Assembly: GCA_021159445.1 (NCBI GenBank)
Contig: JAGGRV010000185.1
Location: 1 to 24,401 of the forward strand
Origin: Deltaproteobacteria bacterium
Lineage (GTDB): Bacteria; Desulfobacterota; Dissulfuribacteria; Dissulfuribacterales; UBA3076
Reading direction: 5' to 3'
DNA: 24,401 bases
In this document: piece after piece, positions 7,488 through 14,544 of the stretch
Layout of the letters: every line of letters starts with the position of its first letter
Numbering within the stretch: the first letter of the stretch is position 1
Notes under the pieces: generated by a model
What the model was told of the DNA's origin: nothing
Databases searched by the model: none
What the model saw: the letters and a program-made list of their open reading frames with translations, nothing else
Program-made: the position numbers and the translations under genes

Positions 7488-9521
7488 TTATTGTTCGCTG
7501 TACCCGTAGGAACCGTCACAAGCGCCGGTAAAGGTTACCACCCCGGTGGTCCCCGTACTGCTTTTGGTAAAAGAAATGGTTCCACTCGCAGGATAATTGG
7601 CACAGATGTTCTGGTCCAGCGTCACATTGCTTATGGCAACCGTATAGGGACCCGCGGTGCCGGGGGCAGACGTATTGATGACCCAAGCATCATTTGGCAT
7701 CGTGGTTAACAGAACATTCAGATTAATCGGTCCTTGGCTGGTTTGCAGGTTGGTTATCACATTGGGGCTGCCGCCCTGGGGGATGACAATATCTACAAAA
7801 CCGCTGTTGATCGTGTAAGCACCTAAGATAAAGTTGGAAAAGGTCAACCTGATGGTACCCGTCGTTTCGAGCAACTTTGACAAATTCAATTCATCCAGAG
7901 TTCCGGAAATTTGTATGGTACCGGACAACTGCTGGCCGCTGATGGAAAGATTGTTGATATTTATCTGACCGGAAACATTATTTTTATCTCCGGAAGAGGG
8001 AGTCAGAAGAAGGTTCCCCGAAATTTGGCCGTTTACAAAAGGAGCTCCATCTTTCATGACATTATTAAAGGTTCCCGAAAAATCAGCGCCGATGCCTTGA
8101 TCGCCAAAAACTACATTTGATATCACTATCTGGGCGCTGCCACTCATGACGCTGCCGGAGGTCATGGTATAACCGGAACCGAAGTCTGCCGTGATGGTAA
8201 TCGGGGTTCCTGACATAAGGCTGGTTAAGCTTATTTCGGCAGGATCGGTGGTAACCACGTTTTTATCCGAAAAAATTGTCGTAAGTTCCGTCAAACCGCC
8301 GGAAAATCCCGAGGTGATGCCGAAGATAAGGTCGATATTCTGCCTGATCTCCTGCTCCATCTCCTGGTCGGTGATGATGGAAGACCCGCCACCGATAACC
8401 AGCGACGAGACCCAAATGCGATAAACATCCAGGCGCCCTGCGGAAGTCATGATGAAATAAAAATTATAGGTACCGGCAGGAAGGAGTAATACAGGAAAGT
8501 CACCCAATAGCGCGGCAGAGAGCCCACCAGTGGTATTGGATTGCCACTTCACCAGTCCAGCAGAAGAAAACGGTTGCAGGCTGTTGTACCCGGTAAATAA
8601 CCAAAACTCCGGCCCAAACACATCAGACTGTAACCCGATATACAGATCAGCCGGGCCTGCCAGGCCGCTGATCCCGGCACTTAAGGAGAGTGTCGCGCCA
8701 CCGCTAGCGGCCGCTCCGAACCCAAAAGGATTTGCCTGGGCCGGATCGATGCTGGTTACCGGTGCAGCGGCAGGGCTGACCTGCAGTATCTCTGCACCGC
8801 TGGGCAACGGCATGGCGTTGCCGGACGGGAAATCGGAAATTTCATAGGCTGATGCACACACATTATCAAAACGGGCATGCAAACCGGTTCCCTTAGCCAC
8901 CAGCCAGAGAGTGTCAATGATATCCGAACCAAGAGAGAAATTTCCGGCGAGCTTAAAATTGGTATCCTGCCCATTCACCCGGATAATAACCCCGTCGGCC
9001 ACCATGCTGAGACCGATAGAAGAGACAGCCCCTGAAACCGGATGCGCCGCCAGGAAGACCCATTCCCCGGCCGTAATATCCCAAACCAGAAACCTTACAT
9101 GGCCGGTCACCGGATAGTAGAGGACGGCAACCCCGTCGGTCGTATAATCTTGACTATCACCAACCACGGAAAAAAGCACATCATAGGAAGTAAAGAAATA
9201 AATCCCCACCGCATCATACTGATCCGAGCTGCTTAATATATGGACATCAACATCAACCGAAAAAAAGTCGGCCGGCGAGAAATCAACTCCGGCATGAGGC
9301 AATGAGTCTACAGCGATATTCTGAACATCGAGCATCTCGCTCGACAGAGTCCAGTCAGCGTGAGAACTTACAGTCCAATCGGCACCAGAAGTAAAATCCT
9401 CTGACAGCATTTCGCAGGCCCCATGGCAGGGTGGTGAGACGAAGAAACCGCTGACGGCAAGAAAAGAAAAGAGTAAGAGGGACAAGACCTCCAAGCGACG
9501 CGAAAGATGAAGAGATAACAT
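7488..9521 (-). CDS. Secreted lectin-like protein with shared domain (copy 3)
   Basis: A 677-residue exported protein. The ATG at 9521 is chosen over an upstream in-frame TTG (9527) because AAAGGAG lies six bases before it. The signal peptide is about residues 1-36. Residues about 38-225 look like a concanavalin/LamG-type beta-sandwich: an EDFTSG start, alternating strands, AVGIYFF, and ending in ARFDNVCASAYEI. Residues about 248-375 are the shared domain (GPADLYIGLQSD, LLPAGTYNFYFIMTS, YRIWVSS). Residues 380-677 begin with a short acidic helix (DQEMEQEIRQNIDLIF) and continue as a Ser/Thr/Gly-rich series of beta strands with repeated GxxSGxxxI patterns, possibly an outer-surface beta-helix or stalk. 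No catalytic motif is seen. A palindromic element follows the stop codon directly. Confidence 0.75.
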   Translation of the reverse strand: MLSLHLSRRLEVLSLLLFSFLAVSGFFVSPPCHGACEMLSEDFTSGADWTVSSHADWTLSSEMLDVQNIAVDSLPHAGVDFSPADFFSVDVDVHILSSSDQYDAVGIYFFTSYDVLFSVVGDSQDYTTDGVAVLYYPVTGHVRFLVWDITAGEWVFLAAHPVSGAVSSIGLSMVADGVIIRVNGQDTNFKLAGNFSLGSDIIDTLWLVAKGTGLHARFDNVCASAYEISDFPSGNAMPLPSGAEILQVSPAAAPVTSIDPAQANPFGFGAAASGGATLSLSAGISGLAGPADLYIGLQSDVFGPEFWLFTGYNSLQPFSSAGLVKWQSNTTGGLSAALLGDFPVLLLPAGTYNFYFIMTSAGRLDVYRIWVSSLVIGGGSSIITDQEMEQEIRQNIDLIFGITSGFSGGLTELTTIFSDKNVVTTDPAEISLTSLMSGTPITITADFGSGYTMTSGSVMSGSAQIVISNVVFGDQGIGADFSGTFNNVMKDGAPFVNGQISGNLLLTPSSGDKNNVSGQININNLSISGQQLSGTIQISGTLDELNLSKLLETTGTIRLTFSNFILGAYTINSGFVDIVIPQGGSPNVITNLQTSQGPINLNVLLTTMPNDAWVINTSAPGTAGPYTVAISNVTLDQNICANYPASGTISFTKSSTGTTGVVTFTGACDGSYGYSEQ

Positions 9522-9675
9522 ATGCAACTCCTTTCCATTCTTGGCATTGCTGAAACCGTTCCGGTCTGGACCATGTTCGTCCGGAACCTGCCGTTTCCAG
9601 CTGAACGTTCTGAGCGATCAGCTTTCAGCTTCAGATAAGAATTCAGGCACACCCGTGGTTACGCTTATATTAATA

Positions 9676-9703
9676 ATTATAACCCATTGTGCAGCAATAG
9701 CAA
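9676..9703 (-). promoter_or_regulatory. Sigma-70-type promoter for the lectin-like gene
   Basis: On the minus strand TTGCTA (9698-9703) and TATAAT (9676-9681, a perfect -10 box) are separated by 16 bases. Transcription would start near 9669, leaving a leader of about 145 bases before the ATG at 9521. The leader holds GTTCCGG/CCGGAAC and AGCTGAA/TTCAGCT inverted pairs. Confidence 0.6.
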
Positions 9704-9734
9704 ACAACGTTCCTGGACATGGATCAACAACTAA

Positions 9735-11738
9735 TCACTCCCCCTTTGCCTCGTCTTCCATCTGTTCCGGCGCCCACGAATCATAGACGGCCGGCACCGG
9801 CACCGGAGTAATATCGCTAAACTGTGGACTGTTTATCAGATTTGCCGGGATGGGCACTCCAGTTTCCTCACTGTTATCACAGGGAAATATATGGGGCGGT
9901 GGATCCTTCAGGTAATATCCCATATTCAGGACGTCGATTACCTTCACCGGAAAAGGGAAAGGGTTCCATTCATCGGGAATAGCCACCGTGGAGCCCACGG
10001 GATCAAAACGGAAGTACTCTTCCACTTCGGCGGCGGTCATCCTGGAACCATGGATACAGACCCCCGCGCTTTCCTCAAGCAGAAACAGCAGATAATCCGT
10101 ACAACCCGCTCCATTCTCCAGTCCATCATCCACCAAGTATATCTCCCGATCGGCAAAATCACCCGACCAGTTGTATTCCATCTGATAGGGGATATCCATT
10201 TGAAAATCACGCCTCACCTGATCAAAAATGTGGCCCTCCGCCGCCCGCAGTTTCTGCAATTCTTGCTCTTGAAGCCTTTTAGCCCAGCGGTTCTGGTATG
10301 CTTGAATATTTTTAATGCTTACAGGAACAACTAAGCTTGTACCGCTGGGGTAGACCGACTCAAATTCAGGCAAGCGCGTTACTCTCAGGTGGGGCTCACT
10401 GGCGGCAAACTCAAGGGCACTCGGCCGGCCAAGGCTATCCCTGCCAAGATAGATCACGGCATGGCGAAAATTTCCCGGGATCAACCGGTTTAAAAGGGTT
10501 TCATCCTCCGGAGTTGCTGGATCATCAGTTTTTTCTCCGAGAAAGATAAAGTCCCACCGTTGCAGCGGCAGACCAACAACGTTATGTGAGCCCTTAAACC
10601 CTGCAGGAAACAAATATGACTCATCCCGAAGATCGGCAAGCAGGTCATCCGGCAGGGGTTCAACTCTGAAATTCACCGAGGCGAGGTTGCTCAACCACGA
10701 TTCCAATTTAGAGAGGTCCGAACCCGTCGCGGCCAGGAGAGCATACACCGTAAAGTCAGCATCGGCGTCACAGCTTTCAACAGGGGCGGCAAAGAGTATC
10801 TGCTCTTCGGATTGAGGGAGGCTCAACGATGTATGGAGGGGGGACAGGTCACGGGAAAATTCCGGACCCGGAGTCATGAACCACAGGGTACCGCTTGCAT
10901 CCGTGACTGCCACATACAGATCCGCTTCCTGGGGCTGATTGCTTCCCGGCAATGCCGTAAGCTTTAACTGGATCATGTCGCCGGGCCTGAAACAGCCCTG
11001 ATTCACCTGGAGGGCAAGTGACGGGGCATCAGAGGTGGCCAGCAACCAAAGGGTGGTCCAGACGTCCGCAATATCATGTACGGCCCGTTCATAATTCAGC
11101 TGACTAATCTGTCTCACCCCGGCGTAACCGTCCCCCATGGCATACGCGTCGATGATTGCCTGATAATACATGTTGGCCTGCCTGGCACTGTCGATCACCG
11201 TGTTGTAGATATCGGGCCTAAACCTGGTGCCGCGATCGTCAAAGGTCAACTCAGCCTGGTGCACGTATACATCTTTTTCATATGGAATGTGGATCCATGA
11301 CTCTTCTTCAGCATACTCATCCGTATGTAGCGGCTGGCTTATATCGGCAAGGTAGTGGGACAGCAGGCCAAGCTTGTCCGCCGCCTCTGAAATATCCGGC
11401 GGTAACTGACGTAGGGCATCGAGAATCTCTTGAGCTAACGACTGAATCCTGACAGGAGCAGCCGTGTTGTCACCGGGCGCACGGTGGATGTTCCACTCAT
11501 GATTCGGCCAATCCCGGAGAAACAAATCAGGTGACATTGACTCCCACAATATGCTGTCGAGATATGGCTCAAAAACTTCCTGAATATGCTCCGGAAGGTG
11601 TTCAAAAGCGGTACGGGTAATGTGGGTATGCATGGGCGTATACCATGCAGAGCAGGGATTCTGCGAGGAAGCAACAAAAAGGATGACAAGGAGGAAAATT
11701 ACCTTACGGCATTGAGAAATTTTAGAGAAAGAGATCAT
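9735..11738 (-). CDS. Secreted zinc phospholipase C-like protein fused to shared domain (copy 4) and permuted NlpC/P60-like domain
   Basis: A 667-residue three-part exported protein. Cleavage of the signal peptide after Ala31 would leave Trp32 as the mature N-terminus, as in zinc phospholipases C and P1 nuclease, where this residue binds zinc. The remaining ligands are in place: His37 or His39, Asp71, His85, His128 and Asp132 (HxxxD), His138, and His150 and Glu154 (HxxxE). The sequence LSHYLADISQPLHT contains three of them. Residues about 243-360 are a diverged form of the domain shared with the neighbouring genes (ADLYVAVTD, FTVYALLA, ESWLS). Residues about 394-560 resemble YiiX/YaeF-type permuted NlpC/P60 hydrolases: RWDFIFLGEK, then His426 in GNFRHAVIYLG and Cys546 in GAGCTDYLLFLLEES. 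Likely substrates are phospholipids or nucleic acids for the first domain and amide or ester bonds for the second, but none is proven. The ATG lacks a strong ribosome-binding site. Confidence 0.78.
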   Translation of the reverse strand: MISFSKISQCRKVIFLLVILFVASSQNPCSAWYTPMHTHITRTAFEHLPEHIQEVFEPYLDSILWESMSPDLFLRDWPNHEWNIHRAPGDNTAAPVRIQSLAQEILDALRQLPPDISEAADKLGLLSHYLADISQPLHTDEYAEEESWIHIPYEKDVYVHQAELTFDDRGTRFRPDIYNTVIDSARQANMYYQAIIDAYAMGDGYAGVRQISQLNYERAVHDIADVWTTLWLLATSDAPSLALQVNQGCFRPGDMIQLKLTALPGSNQPQEADLYVAVTDASGTLWFMTPGPEFSRDLSPLHTSLSLPQSEEQILFAAPVESCDADADFTVYALLAATGSDLSKLESWLSNLASVNFRVEPLPDDLLADLRDESYLFPAGFKGSHNVVGLPLQRWDFIFLGEKTDDPATPEDETLLNRLIPGNFRHAVIYLGRDSLGRPSALEFAASEPHLRVTRLPEFESVYPSGTSLVVPVSIKNIQAYQNRWAKRLQEQELQKLRAAEGHIFDQVRRDFQMDIPYQMEYNWSGDFADREIYLVDDGLENGAGCTDYLLFLLEESAGVCIHGSRMTAAEVEEYFRFDPVGSTVAIPDEWNPFPFPVKVIDVLNMGYYLKDPPPHIFPCDNSEETGVPIPANLINSPQFSDITPVPVPAVYDSWAPEQMEDEAKGE

Positions 11739-11814
11739 GGGTTTTTACCACATCCGCTTTGAACATTCTGGAAACATAAGCCCTTATAATTTCTCAATAA
11801 GTCTGGGTAACAGT

Positions 11815-11900
11815 CACTGGATTCCCACCTTCGCGGGAATGACGATTGGGTGTGAGCGCCTGTCATTCCGGCGAAAGCTAGAGGGGGCTTCTAGCTGGCA
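11815..11900. repeat. Short palindromic intergenic repeats
   Basis: CTGGATTCCCACCTTCGCGG followed by GAATGAC (11817-11843) matches the 'ATTCCC...GGGAAT' palindrome that is scattered through many proteobacterial genomes. An inverted partial copy, TGTCATTCCGGCGAAAGC, starts at 11861. A separate hairpin, AGCTAGA (11876-11882) with TCTAGCT (11890-11896), follows. None has a U-tract on the minus strand, so I do not call a terminator. Confidence 0.55.
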
Positions 11901-11986
11901 GTCATGAACAAATGGGTGACACCAGAAAACAAGGAAAGCACGAAGCCGGCTATTTAAAAAAGAAACTGAGCCGTGGCATCAAAATC

Positions 11987-12970
11987 TTATTGGCCAGTGT
12001 CCTCCTCGTATTTTTTCCAGGTACTGTCGGGGTCGAACGTAGTCATTGCCGCCGCTTTGTTGCCCGTGTCCTTGCCAAGATCTTTTTCGTAGATCTCGTC
12101 TTCTTGGTTAACGATGAAGGTCATAATGCCCGATGCCCCGTACTTGGCGGGATAGGCAACGAGGGCAAACCCCAGGATCATTTTACCCTTAACTACATAG
12201 TCAAAGGCGCCACCGTTGGCGTGCTTTCCCTGCGCCTTAAGGATCTTGAAATAGTAGCCGTGATAAGGTTCGGGATTGTCCGTATCAAGACTGCCTGTGT
12301 AACTACACTCTGTGGCCTTCGCAATCAGGGGGCCAAAAGGACTTTCTTCTTCACCCTCCTTTGCTTCCCAGTAAAGACCGTCTTTTTTGCCCTTGGTGCT
12401 GGTTAACCGCTGGGCGAATTCAGGACAGCCGCAACTGCTGCGATCAATGGCCGCATATTCCCGCTGGGCATCTGTGTAGGCGTGCAAGACCTCAATGGTA
12501 TGCAGCTCGTTTCTGCCAATCCGCCTGTTGAGAATTTCCTCCTTGCCTTCCTGTATGTCAAAGAACCAGGCATTTTCTTCCTGGACAATGGGAATGGGAA
12601 AAGCATAATCCCCGCTGCCGATATAAAGCACTGCCTTGACATCGCTTTCATACTTGAGACTGTTCTTTTCTTCATATACACTGAGGAAACGCTCCTTGCT
12701 TTTTTGATCAGCGACCCTGTCGCCGGAAAAGATGAGGTCTTCCGAGTCAGGGCCAAAGATAGCTATCAACTCGGCATCGTTATTGTCCTGCACCGCGGCG
12801 ACCAAAGTCTTTACCGCCTCCTGTGGAGATATAAAAGCTTTCTGCTCCACAGCCGCCACAGCTGTTGAAAATCCGACGGTGTACAGTGCGACGATCACCA
12901 TGAGAACTGTCAGCGTATAAGGATACGACCTCGCGGCCATTTCTTTACATGATTTATGTCGTAACATCAT
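11987..12970 (-). CDS. DUF2950 family exported protein
   Basis: A 327-residue protein with a signal peptide (hydrophobic residues 18-38, likely cleaved after AVAA at 37-40). The mature part opens with FISPQEAVKTLVAAVQDNN and later contains KKDGLYWEAKEGEEESPFGP, YHGYYFKILKAQG and GGAFDYVVKGKMILGFALVA. All are hallmarks of the DUF2950 family, whose function is unknown. The ATG at 12970 is used because AGAGG lies seven bases upstream. A longer frame opening at 13075 would overlap the DUF3300 gene and place the signal peptide far from the N-terminus. It lies 49 bases downstream of the DUF3300 gene on the same strand, so the two are probably co-transcribed. This pairing is known in many bacteria. 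Confidence 0.85.
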   Translation of the reverse strand: MMLRHKSCKEMAARSYPYTLTVLMVIVALYTVGFSTAVAAVEQKAFISPQEAVKTLVAAVQDNNDAELIAIFGPDSEDLIFSGDRVADQKSKERFLSVYEEKNSLKYESDVKAVLYIGSGDYAFPIPIVQEENAWFFDIQEGKEEILNRRIGRNELHTIEVLHAYTDAQREYAAIDRSSCGCPEFAQRLTSTKGKKDGLYWEAKEGEEESPFGPLIAKATECSYTGSLDTDNPEPYHGYYFKILKAQGKHANGGAFDYVVKGKMILGFALVAYPAKYGASGIMTFIVNQEDEIYEKDLGKDTGNKAAAMTTFDPDSTWKKYEEDTGQ

Positions 12971-13019
12971 CTGTATTCCTCTCTGTGTGAAGATCGTTTT
13001 CCGTATGCGTTGATTCTGG

Positions 13020-14291
13020 TTATCGATTTCTGCGGCCGCGATCATGGCGGCCTGATGGGTTTCTGCCCGGAACATTCATGCGCGGGCCTTCCCGGCTGAA
13101 ACGGCCACGTTTGCTTGATTTGCGCTCTTCTGCTCCATAACCTATGTTGCCGAAAATCTTGTCTCGCCTTATGTCAGGTTTCTTTTCTATCCGGACGGTG
13201 CTGCCGCCCCTTTCAACCCTTTCTTTCCTTACCCATTCTTGCCGCTTAATCCTTTCTGATGCCTTTTTGCCCTGATCAATTTTTACTCTCTGGTCTCTAA
13301 CAATGCCGCCTCCGTGGCTGGCAGGGCGTTGCGGCCTGCTTCCGGGCTGGTATTTTCTGTTTTTTCCAACTGTCCCCTGACGCTCGGGGAAACCGCGGAT
13401 ATCACGCCTGAAGGTTCTCGATCTGCTGGAGGACTTGCCGTATTTACGGGCGGTGGGCTTATCACGATAGGCAACACCCCTTCTGTGCTTGGGAGAATGG
13501 TTCCAGCGACCAGGCCTTGGATGCCATCCGTGATGCCCGAAAAATCGTGGCCTTTTGTGTATGTTTATATAAATGGAGCGACGGTGCCAGTCAAAATAGC
13601 TCCAAGAGACCAGGGAAAAGCTGACAAAAGGGCCAGGCCAGAAGGAGATGCCGGCCCCGGCAATCACCGGGAAAGGACCCCAGTAATAAGGAGGATAAGC
13701 GGGATACCACCATGGGCCATAAACATAGAGGGGATTGTAATAGGGGACATAAACGACATCAGGGCTTGCCGGTTCTATAACGATGATTTTTTCTTTCGTG
13801 ATGACCTTTTGCTTTGAGGTGGAGGTCAGGTTGCCCTGCTTATAGGCTTCGGTCCTGAGCTTTTGAATGACATCCATAACCTCGTCTTCCTGGGCCAGAA
13901 AAGCATTGCCCAGACTCGCGGTTTCGGTAATCTTCTCGCTCATCAACGCAAGAACCGACGGAAAATGACAGAGTGATTTTACGCTTGGATCCCAGTCCTT
14001 TTCCAGCAGTAAATCATCGAGACTGTCGCCCTTCAGCCGTTCATTTTTTTTGACCCAGCGATCGGCTTCAATCACTTCAAGAGGATATGTTGAAGCCATC
14101 AGGATCTGGGACAGGAGGGTGTCGGGATAGAGCGCGATGGGCGCCAGCATCTGGGCAAGCTGCTCAGGGGTGAAGTCCTTTGATGCTGCTTCCTCGCCGT
14201 TTTCCTGAGACTGACCCGGCATCGGCATTGCAAAAAAAAGGATGATGAACAGACCGGTCATCATTAGTTTGAAAATGCTTACAGCTTTCAT
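13020..14291 (-). CDS. DUF3300 family exported protein
   Basis: A 423-residue protein with an N-terminal hydrophobic export signal (about residues 8-24). It has the DUF3300 core at about 40-205: LAQMLAPIALYPDTLLSQIL, then STYPLEVIEADRWV, KDWDPSVKSLCHFPSVLALM and VVYVPYYNPLYVYGPWWYP. The core is followed by a Trp/Tyr/Pro-rich stretch and a strongly basic Arg/Lys/Gly tail (about 245-423) that is likely disordered. The ATG at 14291 follows AGGAGG five bases upstream; a frame opening at 14318 lacks such a site. The function of the family is unknown. It is the first gene of a likely two-gene unit with DUF2950 and has its own promoter. Confidence 0.87.
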   Translation of the reverse strand: MKAVSIFKLMMTGLFIILFFAMPMPGQSQENGEEAASKDFTPEQLAQMLAPIALYPDTLLSQILMASTYPLEVIEADRWVKKNERLKGDSLDDLLLEKDWDPSVKSLCHFPSVLALMSEKITETASLGNAFLAQEDEVMDVIQKLRTEAYKQGNLTSTSKQKVITKEKIIVIEPASPDVVYVPYYNPLYVYGPWWYPAYPPYYWGPFPVIAGAGISFWPGPFVSFSLVSWSYFDWHRRSIYINIHKRPRFFGHHGWHPRPGRWNHSPKHRRGVAYRDKPTARKYGKSSSRSRTFRRDIRGFPERQGTVGKNRKYQPGSRPQRPASHGGGIVRDQRVKIDQGKKASERIKRQEWVRKERVERGGSTVRIEKKPDIRRDKIFGNIGYGAEERKSSKRGRFSREGPRMNVPGRNPSGRHDRGRRNR

Positions 14292-14350
14292 GACACCTCC
14301 TCGGTAAACCAACGACATAGCGTGAATTTACAGGTAACCATATTATGAAA

Positions 14351-14379
14351 AGTATAAGCAAAAAAAATTCCACGTGCAA
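14351..14379 (-). promoter_or_regulatory. Sigma-70-type promoter for the DUF3300-DUF2950 unit
   Basis: On the minus strand TTGCAC (14374-14379) and TATACT (14351-14356) are separated by 17 bases. Transcription would start near 14344, about 50 bases before the ATG. The spacer has a run of eight T, which can bend DNA. Confidence 0.55.
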
Positions 14380-14422
14380 ATAGTTTAATCTTTTTAGGGT
14401 TTGATTTCCCATAACGTGCTGC

Positions 14423-14544
14423 GTAACCGTTCACGGGTTCAGAGGTTCAGGATTCAACAGGGTGAACCCATTGGGTATTATTTCTAATTAACGTAATGCC
14501 CTGATTTTTCAAAGCTAAACGCTAATGGCTAACAGCTAATCGCT
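14423..14544. repeat. Repeat fragments between the DUF3300 and CLC genes
   Basis: GTAACCGTTCACGGG at 14423-14437 is identical to 15 bases of the end of family-2 elements (7322-7336), so it may be a remnant of one. It is followed by GGTTCAGAGGTTCAGG, an 8-base tandem. At 14514-14544 four heptamers of the form GCTAANN follow one another; the last encodes the final codons and stop of the CLC gene on the minus strand. Confidence 0.5.

Noticed and set aside
9368..9652. 94-codon minus-strand frame overlapping the leader and signal peptide of the lectin-like gene
   Set aside because: It lies in another frame over a well-supported start and lacks any recognisable content; the region is better read as a leader.
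9522..9670. Cyclic-di-GMP (GEMM) or other known riboswitch in the leader
   Set aside because: I looked for the conserved GEMM core segments on the minus strand and did not find them.
11876..11896. AGCTAGA/TCTAGCT hairpin as a terminator for the DUF2950 gene
   Set aside because: The stem is short, no U-tract follows on the minus strand, and it lies about 90 bases after the stop.
12482..12868. 128-codon plus-strand frame antisense to the DUF2950 gene
   Set aside because: It mirrors a protein with clear family motifs on the other strand and has no ribosome-binding site.
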